DNA of 64,000 nt, taken from NCBI GenBank assembly GCA_905182995.1, contig CAJJDP010000074.1, positions 124,001 through 188,000 on the forward strand. The letters run 5' to 3'. The notes below the pieces were generated by a model. The model did not search any database. It had not been told where the DNA came from and saw nothing but the letters and a program-made list of their open reading frames with translations. The first letter of the stretch is position 1; each line of letters starts with the position of its first letter. This stretch comes from Paramecium octaurelia (Eukaryota; Ciliophora; Oligohymenophorea; Peniculida; Parameciidae). The position numbers were made by a program, and so were the translations under genes. Shown here one piece after another: positions 22,535-34,043 of the stretch.

Positions 22535-23851
22535 AGTCCTATTGTGATTATGTGAATTAAGATTCATTTTAATTAAATTCATTTGGTACATTTTTTTAAG
22601 AATTTAAATTCTTAAGTTAGGACAAAAAAGTACTATTTCTTTTTTAAATTTCTTTAGTTTATTAAGGTGGAGGATCTTTTCTTTTTTCTGTTTATGCAAT
22701 ATTTTGTGAAATAACTGATTTTTCTGGCTACTTTGCAGTTGCCATAATAAATTAGTCTAAATTTCCGTCCCTTCCAATAAACTTTAGTTTTTCTTTATTT
22801 TTTTCTAAAGTTTCAGTCACGATTTATTCAATGTTTTCAAGAATTAATTTTTCATTTTTCAAATATACATCTCTTTTATCTACACTAACATTAAAATCCG
22901 CATCATTTATCTGCCTTAAATTTATTTCTAGGATAAAAAAAAAGTTTCCATTTGGATTATGTTACCGATAGATATCTCTCATTATTTGTAATACTTATTT
23001 AGGAGGATTGATAGGTTTTTTATTTATATAACAATACCAAAATGTTTTTCTAGTTTAGCCTTTATAACTTCCACTTTCAATGCTTTTACTTAAAAAGCCA
23101 TTTAAGGTAAAGTCTTATGAGATCTTTTCAAAAGGGATTAAGTCGTTGGCAATAGAATCCCCTAAAACATTTGTAATCCTTTATTTAATATTTTGATTTG
23201 CCAATCCACTATCTAAGATGAGTTTCTTCTTATTTTTCTTTAATAAATTAATAATATTATACTTCTTCCTCATTGTATATTTTAAATTCAACATTTGTAT
23301 TAATAATAGTATACTCAGTCAATATGTTGATAGCTTTATTATATTCCATTTTGTAATTCTTTTTAAACTCCTATGCTCTGACAGGAAGTGTATAAAATAT
23401 ATTTTCAACTCTAATTGATGTTCCTGTTTATCTGGCTATCTTAGTAGGCTCTTGGGGTATTTCCCATTTCCACCCTAGTTCTTCATCTTTATGCTTGGAA
23501 ATAATTGTTACGTTTGATAATGTTGCTATTGAATTTAAGGCTTCCCCTCTAAATCCATGAGTGACGACAAACTTAATAAGATAAATGTAATACTTCCAAA
23601 TCCTCAAAATTTTCTATTTTGCTAGTACCTCCTCTAGTGGCTAGCTATTTTTAGTTGATTGTTGAGATTCCAATTCCATTATCTATTACTTCAAAACCTT
23701 CTTTGCCATTATTAAAAAAATTCACAATAATTTATGTTGCCTGAGCATCTATAGAATTCTCAATTAATTCTTTAACAAAACTTGCTAAACTCTAAAGAGT
23801 TGAAGATGTTGATATATGTAAAATAGACTCTTAATTTAATTATTTTATCAT
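21747..23851 (-). CDS. PMS2: MutL homologue PMS2, mismatch-repair endonuclease
   Basis: The model has 685 aa and two introns (23572-23593, 22 nt; 23238-23262, 25 nt). The GHKL ATPase has ELIENSIDAQAT, VIDNGIGIS, ATRGGTSKIENF and THGFRGEAL. The C-terminal half has the metal-dependent endonuclease motif VLDQHACDEKYNYERL, ACRTSIMVGSDL and CPHGRPT, so this is the PMS2/Pms1 subunit rather than MLH1. With MLH1 it would nick the new DNA strand next to mismatches. The linker carries a 20-residue poly-Q (22473-22532). All catalytic residues that I can check are present. Confidence 0.95.
22473..22532 (-). repeat. (TAA)20 microsatellite coding poly-glutamine in PMS2
   Basis: Sixty bases of uninterrupted TTA on the plus strand are TAA x20 in the PMS2 frame, read as Gln in this code. 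It lies in the linker between the ATPase and endonuclease domains, which tolerates low complexity. Being a pure triplet run, it should be length-variable. Confidence 0.97.
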
Positions 23852-24098
23852 TAAATTATAATAATATTTAGTATTTCTGATTCATATAATTATACTTGAT
23901 ATTTTTAATATATTCAACATGAATTGAATTACTAAACCATTTCATAGACCATTTTTAAAAGTTTATAAATCATTAAATTTTTTGGTTTTCTATCAATCAA
24001 AAATCAGAAATTAAATTTTTCCATTTTTCTTAAATTTTGTACAATGATTGAAGGTCATTAGGTTAATATTTATCAGATGTATAATAAATTTAAAACGA

Positions 24099-25113
24099 AT
24101 GTTCAATCAACTCTTAGAATTCAGGAATCAAAAGCTGTTAGTTTAAGCCCTCTCTAATAAAATTCACGAAACTGAATATTTTTAGAAGACTGGAAAGCCT
24201 TATTAATATGGGAACAATGAAGAATTTTCCATAGACGGGCAGCAATTAATTGAATTCTATTTCTATGACTATATGCTGCTTTAAGGGTATGTTATTTAGT
24301 GTTAAAGTAGATTTCCAAACTAATAAAGTTAATTTAAAAAGCCTAGTGATATTATTTAATTAAGATAGAGATTGATTAATGATAAATATCTATCAGAAAT
24401 AGCAACCTTGTTAAATCTATAAAATCTAATCAGTGTTGGAAACTAAAAATCATTAAAGTATGAATAATTATAATTATGTTAGAAATAATCCAAAGGTATT
24501 GTCAGATTGTATTAAATCAATCATAGGAGCCCATTACTATGACAAGCAAAACGATCTTGAGGTATTGAGAGATCTTATTCACCCAATAATTGCGTAATTA
24601 TTAAATAAGTATAAAAAAAAAAATATTTCTAGAGGCCAGGAAATAGGTTTAACAAAATGGAAATATAACCCCAAATCATCCTTTTTAGAATTCTTAAATT
24701 AGTACAAAGGATAATTAGACATAAACCCTAAACTAACAATAGAATGGAAAAAAGAAGATACTGTTTTAAATTAAAATAATTCTTATTACTAAATAACATT
24801 AGAATTAAATAGTAACTCGTAAATTTAAAAAATCGGTATTAATAAAAGAGAAACAGAATAAAATGTATACTAAGAAGCTTTGGTTTATCTTAGAAAATTA
24901 AATATAAAGAAAAATGAAAAATAGAAAACTTTAAAAAAATAAACAGACATAAAATAAATCTATGATGAATCTCAACTTTCAACATCCCTCAATTCAACAA
25001 TAAATAATCAAAATTTATCTATATATTGTTTTACTGATTACAATGAAGATAAATAAAACTTAAATTTTGATTAATAAATTAACCTTATATTGGAGAAGTT
25101 GGCATTTGAGTGA
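24099..25113 (+). CDS. RNase III-fold pseudoenzyme with dsRBD, mL44-like
   Basis: About 329 aa (or eight fewer if a 24-nt, frame-neutral intron at 24287-24310 is removed); a 25-nt intron at 24458-24482 is required. The RNase III fold is seen from FRNQKLLVQALSNKIHETEY through NNEEFSIDGQQLIEFYF, LRQRLINDKYLSEIATLL and KVLSDCIKSIIGAHYYD. The catalytic acids are mostly replaced: the signature LEFLGD reads FSIDGQ and the later DxxE reads DCIK. A dsRNA-binding-like region follows (SSFLEFLNQYKGQ ... QEALVYLRKL). An inactive RNase III plus dsRBD is the layout of mitochondrial ribosomal protein mL44/Mrpl3, so that is my best guess; a divergent dicer relative is the alternative. Confidence 0.72.
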
Positions 25114-25767
25114 AATATTATAACCCAAATCCTGATTGATTCGTTTAGATCTATTTATCTTTAAATTAATCTTTAAATATTTTTAGAAATTCCTTATTGT
25201 ACTATTGTTTCTTAATCACTGATCTATTACATGGGCTGTTCGAGAAGACAAAATAAGTAAATATTTTTTTATGTCGGATATCAAAAAATTTCAAAATTTT
25301 CCCTTTTTATTTTAATTAAATATTTATTTCATCTTTTTATTCTTAATTTGCTTATAAAATTTGTGATTATAATCTCTCAGTTTCTTTATTAAATCGATTA
25401 TATTAGATAATATGTCACTCCTCACTTCTTACAATTGAAAATTTACAAAAATAATCTTTGTGGTGAATCTTTAGTATAGAATAGCTTCTTTACAATATAA
25501 TTGGTATATTTGTATATGATTTTATTTTTTCTATTACTTGATTATCCCTAAAAGCTACTCTAAATCCTAATTATCTTCTTGGATTAAGGACTTTTCTGCA
25601 ATTAATTTTGATTTTTGAACTGCTCTGAATAAAGTAAAGGAGAACAATAGCTCTTTTCTATGAAATAATAAGTAGATTTATCATTATCAAAAGTTATACA
25701 TCGCTCATGCAAAAGCTGGTGATTCTATTAAAACATAGAAATACTAATTATAAATTTAAATAATATA
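25114..25767. other. AT-rich intergenic region
   Basis: About 650 bp between the RNase III-like gene and IFT22, both on the plus strand. Only short, TGA-interrupted frames are seen. Presumed to hold the IFT22 promoter. Confidence 0.45.
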
Positions 25768-26393
25768 ATGTTTAAAGGGTCTTCAATAAAAATCTTAATA
25801 ATAGGGCCACCTTAATCAGGAAAATCAAGACTTGCAAATTATATAGCTGATAGAGAAGATATATCGTAAAATGGATACAGACCTACAGCAGGAGTGAGAA
25901 TTTTAGAATTTGAAAAAGAGGCACCTAAAAATCCTAAGAGACCAGGTTCAGAAAAGGTCATTGTTGAGCTTTGGGATATGAGCGGAGATGCCAAGTTTGT
26001 AATTTAAATAAAATAGATTTGACTCTTGTTGGCCTGCAATAATGAAAGATGCTTAAGGAGTTATATGTGTATATAATGCAGAAAATCCTAAACATGAATA
26101 AGAATTGGAATAATGGATTAATCAAATATCTAAAAAGGCAGGCATTCCTGCCGCTTAAAATGTTGTATTTGCTCATCATTTGACCGGCAAGGCAATTAAA
26201 GGATAATCAAAATTACGTATAATTTAAATTTCTAAATATTTCAGCCAAATCATTAAGTAGTTTGACAGTTCATGATACATCCATTGAAGAAGGAAATTAA
26301 ACAATCCATCCAGCATTTGAAAAATTTTTTAATTCTTTAATGCTGAGTATTTATGAAAAATAAGAAAAAGAAGAAAATAGACTAATGAATTGA
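25768..26393 (+). CDS. IFT22: Intraflagellar transport protein 22 (RABL5-type small GTPase)
   Basis: The product is 191 aa with two introns (25995-26016, 22 nt; 26217-26244, 28 nt). The P-loop is IIGPPQSGKS at residues 9-18. YRPTAGVRILEFE and VELWDMSGDAKFDSCWPAIM follow, the wording of IFT22/RABL5, with W-D-x-S-G in place of the usual D-x-x-G. It ends with a charged helix. IFT22 belongs to the IFT-B1 subcomplex carrying cargo along cilia. The first exon-intron junction splits the codon for the Lys before FDSCW. Confidence 0.95.
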
Positions 26394-26957
26394 TTTTTAT
26401 GAATTTAACTATCTTGAAAACAAAATATTTTCAATTTAATTTCAATCAAATTTTTGTTTTGGTTTTGAAGAATTTAGTGTTAACAATAAATGTATAGAAA
26501 TATATTATTATCATATGGCATGATATCTTTAAGCAATATTTTTATTACTTTTTATTTGATTTAACTTAAACTCTAAATAGTTTTATCAATGTGAACTGTT
26601 TGTAGATAAAACTAGGAAAGAGATTCAAAAGAAAAACGAAAACATACTATACTTTCCATACATTAAATACAAATGAGAGTTTTCAATTTAATTAATTTCT
26701 AATGATTCTATGCTAGTAAACTTAATCTTAGAATGTATATTATGAATTGAATCAACTAAATTTAATGATTTAATATATTTCAACAAGTTTAATTAAATTT
26801 AATCTTAACAGAATTAAAAAACTTATATTAAATCAAATCAATAAGGTCAAATATTTCTTTAAAGTAATAATTTACTAAAAAGAAGATTGGAATTGCGAGT
26901 TAAAATGCGAATTACATAAAATCTCATGCATATAGTAATCTATTCATTTTTCTTTTT
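26394..26957. other. AT-rich intergenic region
   Basis: About 560 bp of A/T-rich DNA after IFT22 with no supported gene, RNA or repeat. Confidence 0.45.
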
Positions 26958-27773
26958 TAATCATAACAAAAAGCCATTAAATATCATTCCAAAAATAATA
27001 GTAAGAAGAAAAAGAAGAATTTCGAAAATAGCAGAAACAAGAATCATTTAGCTCTGGTTGATGAAATACTGAATCATTTTAATTAATTAAATATTAAAGA
27101 AAATTTATTTATTTTGCAACTACTAGAATTAATAGAAATAAGCTCAAAAATTTATATTCTATAAAAAAAATTTACAGCCAAAACAACATCTGAATCATCA
27201 CTAAGAAATTATCTATTACATAAATGAAATGGAATAGTAAAAAGAATAAATTCAAGAAAATCCAAATTAAATTCAATTCAAAAAATTGATTTGCTAACGC
27301 AAATTAAATCTAAATATTCATTCTTTCATCCTAATTTACTTGAATATCCCCCTTAATATACTTTAGCTAATTTAAATGAATCACTTTTGGAAATAGTCAA
27401 GAATTATAATTTGAACAATATTGATACAATATATAATTCAATCTTTTTGAGTAAATAAAGGGATTTTTATTAAAAGTATGATTCTTATTTAATATTTAAA
27501 GCGATTGATATAATAGGAGAGAGGGATTAAAAAGAAGAAAATGCAGAGCTAAAAGGCATACGTTTGTGTTTTATTTCTAATGAAATAATAATTATTATTA
27601 AATAAATGGAAAAATTGATTAAAATAAATAAGAATACTTTAAAATTGATAAATATATAAATGGTTAATATAGAATAAGATTATATAATGGTTTCAAAATT
27701 AAAATCTCACAGTTCTTTTGTAATACATAGATTTAGCTTTTCCTTTTTTTTATTTCAAAATTCCATGATTTGA
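26958..27773 (+). pseudogene. Long frame with one internal TGA, unrecognised
   Basis: One frame is open from about 26958 to TGA 27771-27773 except for a TGA at 27225-27227. Both halves look like protein (HLALVDEILNHFNQLNIKEN before; YSFFHPNLLEYPPQYTLANL and IRLCFISNEIIIIIKQ after). No GT lies close enough upstream of the internal TGA to splice it out with a normal-size intron. No clear start ATG is seen in frame. A decayed gene, a base error in the assembly, or a missed start for the second half are all possible. Confidence 0.35.
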
Positions 27774-27839
27774 TTGTTATTAATTTAAAGGCTTCATAGA
27801 TCTTACAGATTTAATTTCATCTCTAATAGAGTCATATGT

Positions 27840-28242
27840 ATGATTTTATTATTTTAGAGAAAACTGCAGTGGAGACTGGCTGTTATCGATACTTTTATTT
27901 GATGAAAATGTGCCACATCTTTTTGGATCTCTTGTAGTTTACACTAAACGAGTACTATACTCCAAAGCTCTGCTTTCACGATCAGAACGAACTAATTTTT
28001 ATTTTTTGGGATTAAATATTTATGAAACATCTGCACCAAGTGATTTCAACTAACTTTTGATCAATTACTTTTATTATTTTACACCTAAAGAGAAATTGGA
28101 TTTAGAATTATAAACACTTTTCACTTTTTACTTTTAAGGCTTTCTGGTTTCTAAATCTAAATCATAAACTTCATCATTTGTTTCTTCTCTCCCTTGTATA
28201 TAACAAATTTCATATATAGGTCTTTTAATTTAATTACTATGA
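27840..28242 (+). pseudogene. CinA C-terminal-like fragment
   Basis: After a possible 20-nt intron (27839-27858) the frame reads IENCSGDWLLSILLFDENVP then HLFGSLVVYTKRVLYSKALL, ending at TGA 28240. This resembles the CinA C-terminal (nicotinamide-nucleotide amidase) stretch AESCTGG...G...F.GG.V.Y, but the SCTGG block reads NCSGD and the later conserved part is not visible. The upstream exon is not clear. I rate it as a remnant or a very divergent member; it could also be coincidence in a short window. Confidence 0.3.
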
Positions 28243-28818
28243 CATATTGGTTATATAATGTTCAATTAGCATTCTAATTCTCTTTCATTTTCTATTTTCT
28301 ATTTTTTTATACAACTCTAACCCATAAATATTATAATTAAAAATAGAAATACATTCTTTTTACTTTTAATTTTGAAATAACTTCATATTCAGTAGATATT
28401 TCAATGGCATCTAGATAAATATAATATTTTATAGAGAATCATTTATTAGGCAACTTGTATTTTAGATTGAAAATAATAAGTGAAAAAAATAAGGGTCAAT
28501 ATAAGTTCATTCGAACAATTCTTAGAATTTAGTTTGTTAGATAAAAAAAATCCATACATTTTAGTTAAATTTGCTTTTTCAAAGATCTTCTCTTAAGAGG
28601 GGGGAATTCAGCAATTGAATGTTAAAACTCAAATTAAAGGTTCTGAATAGATTGATCTTTACTTTCTTTTGTATTTAAAATAAAATAATCATTAACTTGT
28701 CTATAGTAAAGTTTAAAATATATAATTTCTAATCTTCACAATAAATATTTATAAAAAATAAGTAAATATAATTTTTTCTGCTGTTTATCAATACTATACT
28801 AGGTTTTATATCGAACAC
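28243..28818. other. AT-rich intergenic region upstream of tRNA-Asn
   Basis: About 575 bp without a supported gene. A block of six G (near 28600) is unusual in this AT-rich context but has no visible partner. Confidence 0.45.
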
Positions 28819-28891
28819 GCTGATGTAGCTCAGTCGGCAGAGCGGTTGGCTGTTAACCAACAGGTCGAAGGTTCAAACCCTTCCATTAGCG
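28819..28891 (+). tRNA. tRNA-Asn (GUU)
   Basis: A complete intron-less cloverleaf: 7-bp acceptor stem GCTGATG/CATTAGC (with a G-T pair), D arm GCTC...GAGC, anticodon stem GTTGG/CCAAC around loop CTGTTAA with anticodon GTT, T arm GAAGG/CCTTC with loop TTCAAAC. Internal A and B boxes are in the usual places. A T-run starts two bases after the gene and should end RNA polymerase III transcription. Confidence 0.97.
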
Positions 28892-28892
28892 C

Positions 28893-28904
28893 TTTTTTCT
28901 TTTT
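28893..28904 (+). terminator. Pol III T-run after tRNA-Asn
   Basis: TTTTTTCTTTTTT lies directly downstream of the tRNA 3' end and is a standard RNA polymerase III termination signal. Confidence 0.8.
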
Positions 28905-28982
28905 TCTGTATAATATAATTTAAATTAAAATTAAAAATGAACATAAGTATACTTGTTTAATATAGACCCATTTATATATTTA

Positions 28983-30299
28983 TTTATAGATTATTAGCAT
29001 TCTTAATTAGAATATATAATATGTAGAGTTTGAATTTATTTAGATCAGAAATCATTTAAATTTTAAATGATGAGAATTAAGTACTTCCCTACTATATACT
29101 AGTTTTTCAACTAATTTGAAATTGATGTTATTATACTATTTTTACCTTAATAGGAGGCTCATAAATAAAATTGTAATCAAAGTAGTTTTGAATTCCTAAA
29201 ATTCAGATATTATTTATAATTAATAACTAATAGAAATAAAGCCCATTTAAATATTGAATTGATTTTATTACTAAATTAATCTGATCAAGTAATTGTTAGA
29301 GCTAATACAAGGAATGATATTATTTTTATCTGATTGGCCAGAATTATCCAATAAGTATATTTGATGAATGTCACATAAAAAAAAAAAAAATATTTTCATG
29401 ATAAACTGATATTTAAAGACACTTTTTTAGTTGAATCAAGATGATAGTAAACTATTTGTAATCCACATGACTTCAAATTTAAGCTTTGAAATGAATAGAG
29501 CTCATAAGTTTTAATTTCAAATCCAAATTTTCAATTATATAAAAATATCCTTGATTGTTAGGCAACCATCTACCAATCATTATTATTTGGCTATCTACTT
29601 TGGGTCTGATAAATTAGTGTTTTTATTTACTCATAATTTTTTATAATTTATGAACCTTAAAATTCCTTCTAATCATATACTTCATACTGACACTAATTGC
29701 AATATATCTCCACCTCAATATGATTTTACGAAAAAATAAGATCTGTAACTTTAGCAAATAACACCCTCATATTTATTTGCAAATCATTCATTTTAACCAA
29801 CTCTTAAAATATTGGTTCCTCAAAAAGAATCAATTTTTGGTCATAGAAAAGAAACTTTTATAAATTCAAGTTATCGTGATTATTCTCAAAGAGAATTATA
29901 TGGAAGCTTATAAAAATATAAAATAGAAAAACAAGATGATGGTCTAGCTCATTTTCGTGGAAGAATAAAATCAATAAAGCAGCATCAATCGCCTTACAAA
30001 ATAAATTAATAATCGCCTACATCCATTTAAAATATTGAGAGCAAAAAGAAAATCCTTGATCACGTAATTGATGATGTTAGGTTGAATAATATCAAATTGA
30101 AAAAGCTCGAGAAATCTCCTTAAGGATAAAACTGTCCTGTGCACAACTTTTACTACCTCAAAAATATGAAATAACTCTAACCTTTCTAAATAGAAAAGTC
30201 TGTAAAAGATTTAATGAGGCCATTCCATTAATAAAGAGAGAATTTACTTTCTCCAATTTAAACAGAACGAAGTTTGATATATCCTTAAAGACCTTAAAT
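28983..30299 (+). repeat. First copy of a 1317-bp direct repeat next to an N
   Basis: This block, starting TTTATAGATTATTAGC, recurs starting at 30301 and ending at 31617. Every stretch I compared matches, including a 13-A run. The first copy stops at the N at 30300 and the second runs on into unique sequence. Two contigs ending in the same 1.3 kb, joined by a one-base gap instead of being merged, would give exactly this. I therefore treat the first copy as an assembly artefact. Confidence 0.9.
29650..30299 (+). pseudogene. Truncated duplicate of the TTLL gene 5' part
   Basis: Identical to the first 650 bases of the gene at 30968 (start MNLKIPSNHILHTDT), ending at the N. It is almost certainly not a second gene but the same gene end represented twice in the assembly. 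Confidence 0.85.
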
Positions 30300-30300
30300 N
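30300..30300. other. Single-base assembly gap (N)
   Basis: The only ambiguous base seen. It sits exactly between the two copies of the 1317-bp repeat. Confidence 0.98.
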
Positions 30301-31617
30301 TTTATAGATTATTAGCATTCTTAATTAGAATATATAATATGTAGAGTTTGAATTTATTTAGATCAGAAATCATTTAAATTTTAAATGATGAGAATTAAGT
30401 ACTTCCCTACTATATACTAGTTTTTCAACTAATTTGAAATTGATGTTATTATACTATTTTTACCTTAATAGGAGGCTCATAAATAAAATTGTAATCAAAG
30501 TAGTTTTGAATTCCTAAAATTCAGATATTATTTATAATTAATAACTAATAGAAATAAAGCCCATTTAAATATTGAATTGATTTTATTACTAAATTAATCT
30601 GATCAAGTAATTGTTAGAGCTAATACAAGGAATGATATTATTTTTATCTGATTGGCCAGAATTATCCAATAAGTATATTTGATGAATGTCACATAAAAAA
30701 AAAAAAAATATTTTCATGATAAACTGATATTTAAAGACACTTTTTTAGTTGAATCAAGATGATAGTAAACTATTTGTAATCCACATGACTTCAAATTTAA
30801 GCTTTGAAATGAATAGAGCTCATAAGTTTTAATTTCAAATCCAAATTTTCAATTATATAAAAATATCCTTGATTGTTAGGCAACCATCTACCAATCATTA
30901 TTATTTGGCTATCTACTTTGGGTCTGATAAATTAGTGTTTTTATTTACTCATAATTTTTTATAATTTATGAACCTTAAAATTCCTTCTAATCATATACTT
31001 CATACTGACACTAATTGCAATATATCTCCACCTCAATATGATTTTACGAAAAAATAAGATCTGTAACTTTAGCAAATAACACCCTCATATTTATTTGCAA
31101 ATCATTCATTTTAACCAACTCTTAAAATATTGGTTCCTCAAAAAGAATCAATTTTTGGTCATAGAAAAGAAACTTTTATAAATTCAAGTTATCGTGATTA
31201 TTCTCAAAGAGAATTATATGGAAGCTTATAAAAATATAAAATAGAAAAACAAGATGATGGTCTAGCTCATTTTCGTGGAAGAATAAAATCAATAAAGCAG
31301 CATCAATCGCCTTACAAAATAAATTAATAATCGCCTACATCCATTTAAAATATTGAGAGCAAAAAGAAAATCCTTGATCACGTAATTGATGATGTTAGGT
31401 TGAATAATATCAAATTGAAAAAGCTCGAGAAATCTCCTTAAGGATAAAACTGTCCTGTGCACAACTTTTACTACCTCAAAAATATGAAATAACTCTAACC
31501 TTTCTAAATAGAAAAGTCTGTAAAAGATTTAATGAGGCCATTCCATTAATAAAGAGAGAATTTACTTTCTCCAATTTAAACAGAACGAAGTTTGATATAT
31601 CCTTAAAGACCTTAAAT
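30301..31617 (+). repeat. Second copy of the 1317-bp direct repeat
   Basis: Identical to 28983-30299 and continuous with the rest of the TTLL gene, so this is the copy to trust for annotation. Confidence 0.9.
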
Positions 31618-33098
31618 ATAGAGACCCAAGGAGTTTTTGAACAAATTGAAAAACAGATTGTTGAAGAGAAAAAAAACAATCTTTTTGCAACAATCACAGA
31701 ATTATGAAGATCCAATTCAAAGAAAACTTAAACATTTTTAAAAAAGCTTATTTGAAAATCAATGTTTGCATACTATATACATTCGTCCTTCAGCAATAAG
31801 AATACAAAAGTATAGGATTGAGGATCCTAACAATGAAAGTATTTTGAAAAGATGTTTGAGTTTTAGATGGTGGTGGTAAGAAGCAGATGAAACTGATGAG
31901 GAAGTGCAGTTTTTATGGGCAAAAGAAGTCTCGATTTCTTTTTTAAATAAATAAAGATAAAGGCACATAAGTGATAAAATTGAATTTTAGCCTTTTGAAT
32001 AGATTCTAAAGATATGTGAAGGCGTTGAAGATTAAATGAAATTTGCAATTGAACAAAAACTTTGTTTATTATCTCCTAATATAAAAATACACAATCATAT
32101 AGATGCAAATAATCCGTTATGGACAAAGAAGAATTTGATTTCTAGATTCTAAAAGTACTGTACTTAAACAAATCAATATTACGGTGATTTCCTTCCATTT
32201 TCAATAATAGTGAATAATTTGGGTGAAGAATCATTTTATGATTTTGTTCGGAACTATAAAACTTCTACAGATATTTGGATAGTTTTGAAATGTCAGAATG
32301 AAGGAGAGTAGATTTAGTTATGTGAAAATACAAAAAGTGTATTTAACTGTATTTTAAAAGAGTACTAGACTCCAAGTAGAAATCAACAAAGCTTTATTGT
32401 CTAATAATATATAAGATCGTTTGTATATCAATAAATAAAATTAGATTTATGCTATTATTTACTGATAACTCAAATAAATGGGATTGTGAGAGCATATTTA
32501 TTTGAATAATTTTATGGAGAAGAATCATAAATAAATTTCTCTCCATTTGAAAAAGTTTAGTAGTCTAAATCTATCACTCGATCAAATCCAGATTATAGTT
32601 CAAATAAGATTTCGATGAAAACCATTTTAGAATATTTTGATGATTGTAGAGTGGATTACGATTATAAAATACTCCCTGAAATAAAAACAAATTTATGTGA
32701 ATATATAAGATCAGTTTTTATTCAAATGCCAGTCAAGGATCATAATTTTGAAGTAATCATTAAATAAGACTTAGTTACTTTAAGTTAAAATAGTGATTGA
32801 TAATCAATATAAACCATGGTTAATCGACATCAAACCTACAACAGAATTTGATTAAAGTTAGGATTTCATGAAAGAATTTGCTTAGTAGCTATTTGATAAT
32901 ACAATACAGCTTTCAGTAGATATTTTATTTCCTTCTCCATCCATTTGGCCAAAAGAAAAAAGGAAATTAATTGATATATATTCAGAATAAAACGATTTTG
33001 CTATTGTATTTGACTCTAGAATGGATGGCTAAGGTTTAAAATCATTATTTGAAGAAAAATAGCCTGAAAGCCATAATGATAATGATGATGAATTTTGA
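30968..33098 (+). CDS. Divergent tubulin-tyrosine-ligase-like (TTLL) protein
   Basis: The model has 702 aa with one intron (32753-32774, 22 nt). ATG 30785 is an in-frame alternative 61 codons upstream. The basic, Q-rich first third shows no domain. The TTL domain then shows CLSFRWWWQEADETD, VQFLWAKEV, NHIDANNPLWTKKNLISRFQ, IWIVLKCQNEGEQIQL, SFIVQQYIRSFVYQQIKLDL, LLITQINGIVRAYLFEQF and VIDNQYKPWLIDI. The ATP-grasp glycine-rich loop is altered (GEQI for GRGI) and the final metal-site Glu-x-Asn reads DIK, so activity is doubtful. TTLLs add Tyr, Glu or Gly to tubulin in cilia. Confidence 0.82.
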
Positions 33099-33158
33099 TT
33101 TACAATTTTCTTATATTGAGATATATAAACTAAAAGTAATTTAATCATTTTGCAAACA

Positions 33159-33686
33159 TCATTAGTTATATAAGATTATCATTGGGTAGATTAAATCTAA
33201 CGCTTTTCCTGAATGTACACTTACACTTCTTTTTTGCCTCTTATTCAAATCATCATATGAACTTTGATATTTTAGAATTCCTTTCTTAACAAAGCTAGCA
33301 GTTTCTTGTCTTAAAGTAGTTTGAGAACATTATGTTTCTCCTGAATTTAATTTAGTTTGGGAGCATTCTTTGATTTTAATTTTTTTTTCAGGTATTGATC
33401 TCAATTAAGAGTCAATCTTAAGTTCTTATGGAAGGTGATCAATTGTTCTTGATCTGTAATTTCTTTCTTCATTTAAAACCAATGATTTATTATTGGATAT
33501 GCTAGCAGCCAGAATTTATTGTGTATGAATAGTAGATTTTTCGAGCTTTTAATAAAACACATTATCTAAATAATTCTTTGTTTTTATTAAAATTTCATAA
33601 TTTGTAAGTCTAGATCTAATAGGAGGTGTTTCCAATTAATTTAAATCTTTTTCATAACAGTTTAAAAACCTAAGTGAGTTTTTCAT
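33159..33686 (-). CDS. Small basic protein of unknown function
   Basis: The product is 175 aa, no intron, convergent with the TTLL gene. It is rich in Ser, Thr, Lys, Gln and Arg (for example SLVLNEERNYRSRTIDHL and KRQKRSVSVHSGKAL) without a signal peptide or membrane segment. I do not recognise it. Many such basic, disordered small proteins in ciliates are cytoskeletal, but nothing here proves that. Confidence 0.6.
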
Positions 33687-34043
33687 TAATTTTTATATAA
33701 ATTTAACATATTATATTTGGGAATAAATTTGTTAAATAATAAATTATCCAAATTTAGCACAGATAAACTACTATTATATTTTTAAACAATTTTCATAATT
33801 CAATATTTTTTCCGATGTTTAAGCATAAATCTACATCTATATTTGTTTAGTTTTCTTAAATCGCTTAATACTTAATAATATTCAACTTACAATAAATAAA
33901 TATTGCATAACGCTTTCTTTAGCATTATTATCATTTTCATTTTGATTGTTTGTAGTTTTTCTACTAATTATTAAGATTCAGGTTTTGTGTTAAGCTTAAT
34001 TATCAACAAAAATAGAAATTGTTATTTCATTCCAAGATTTTCA
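33687..34043. other. AT-rich intergenic region
   Basis: About 350 bp between divergent orphans; no RNA, repeat or frame is supported. Confidence 0.45.

Noticed and set aside
28983-31617. Real tandem duplication giving two TTLL genes
   Set aside because: Identity looks complete, the copies meet at an N and the first copy ends mid-gene, which an assembly overlap explains better.
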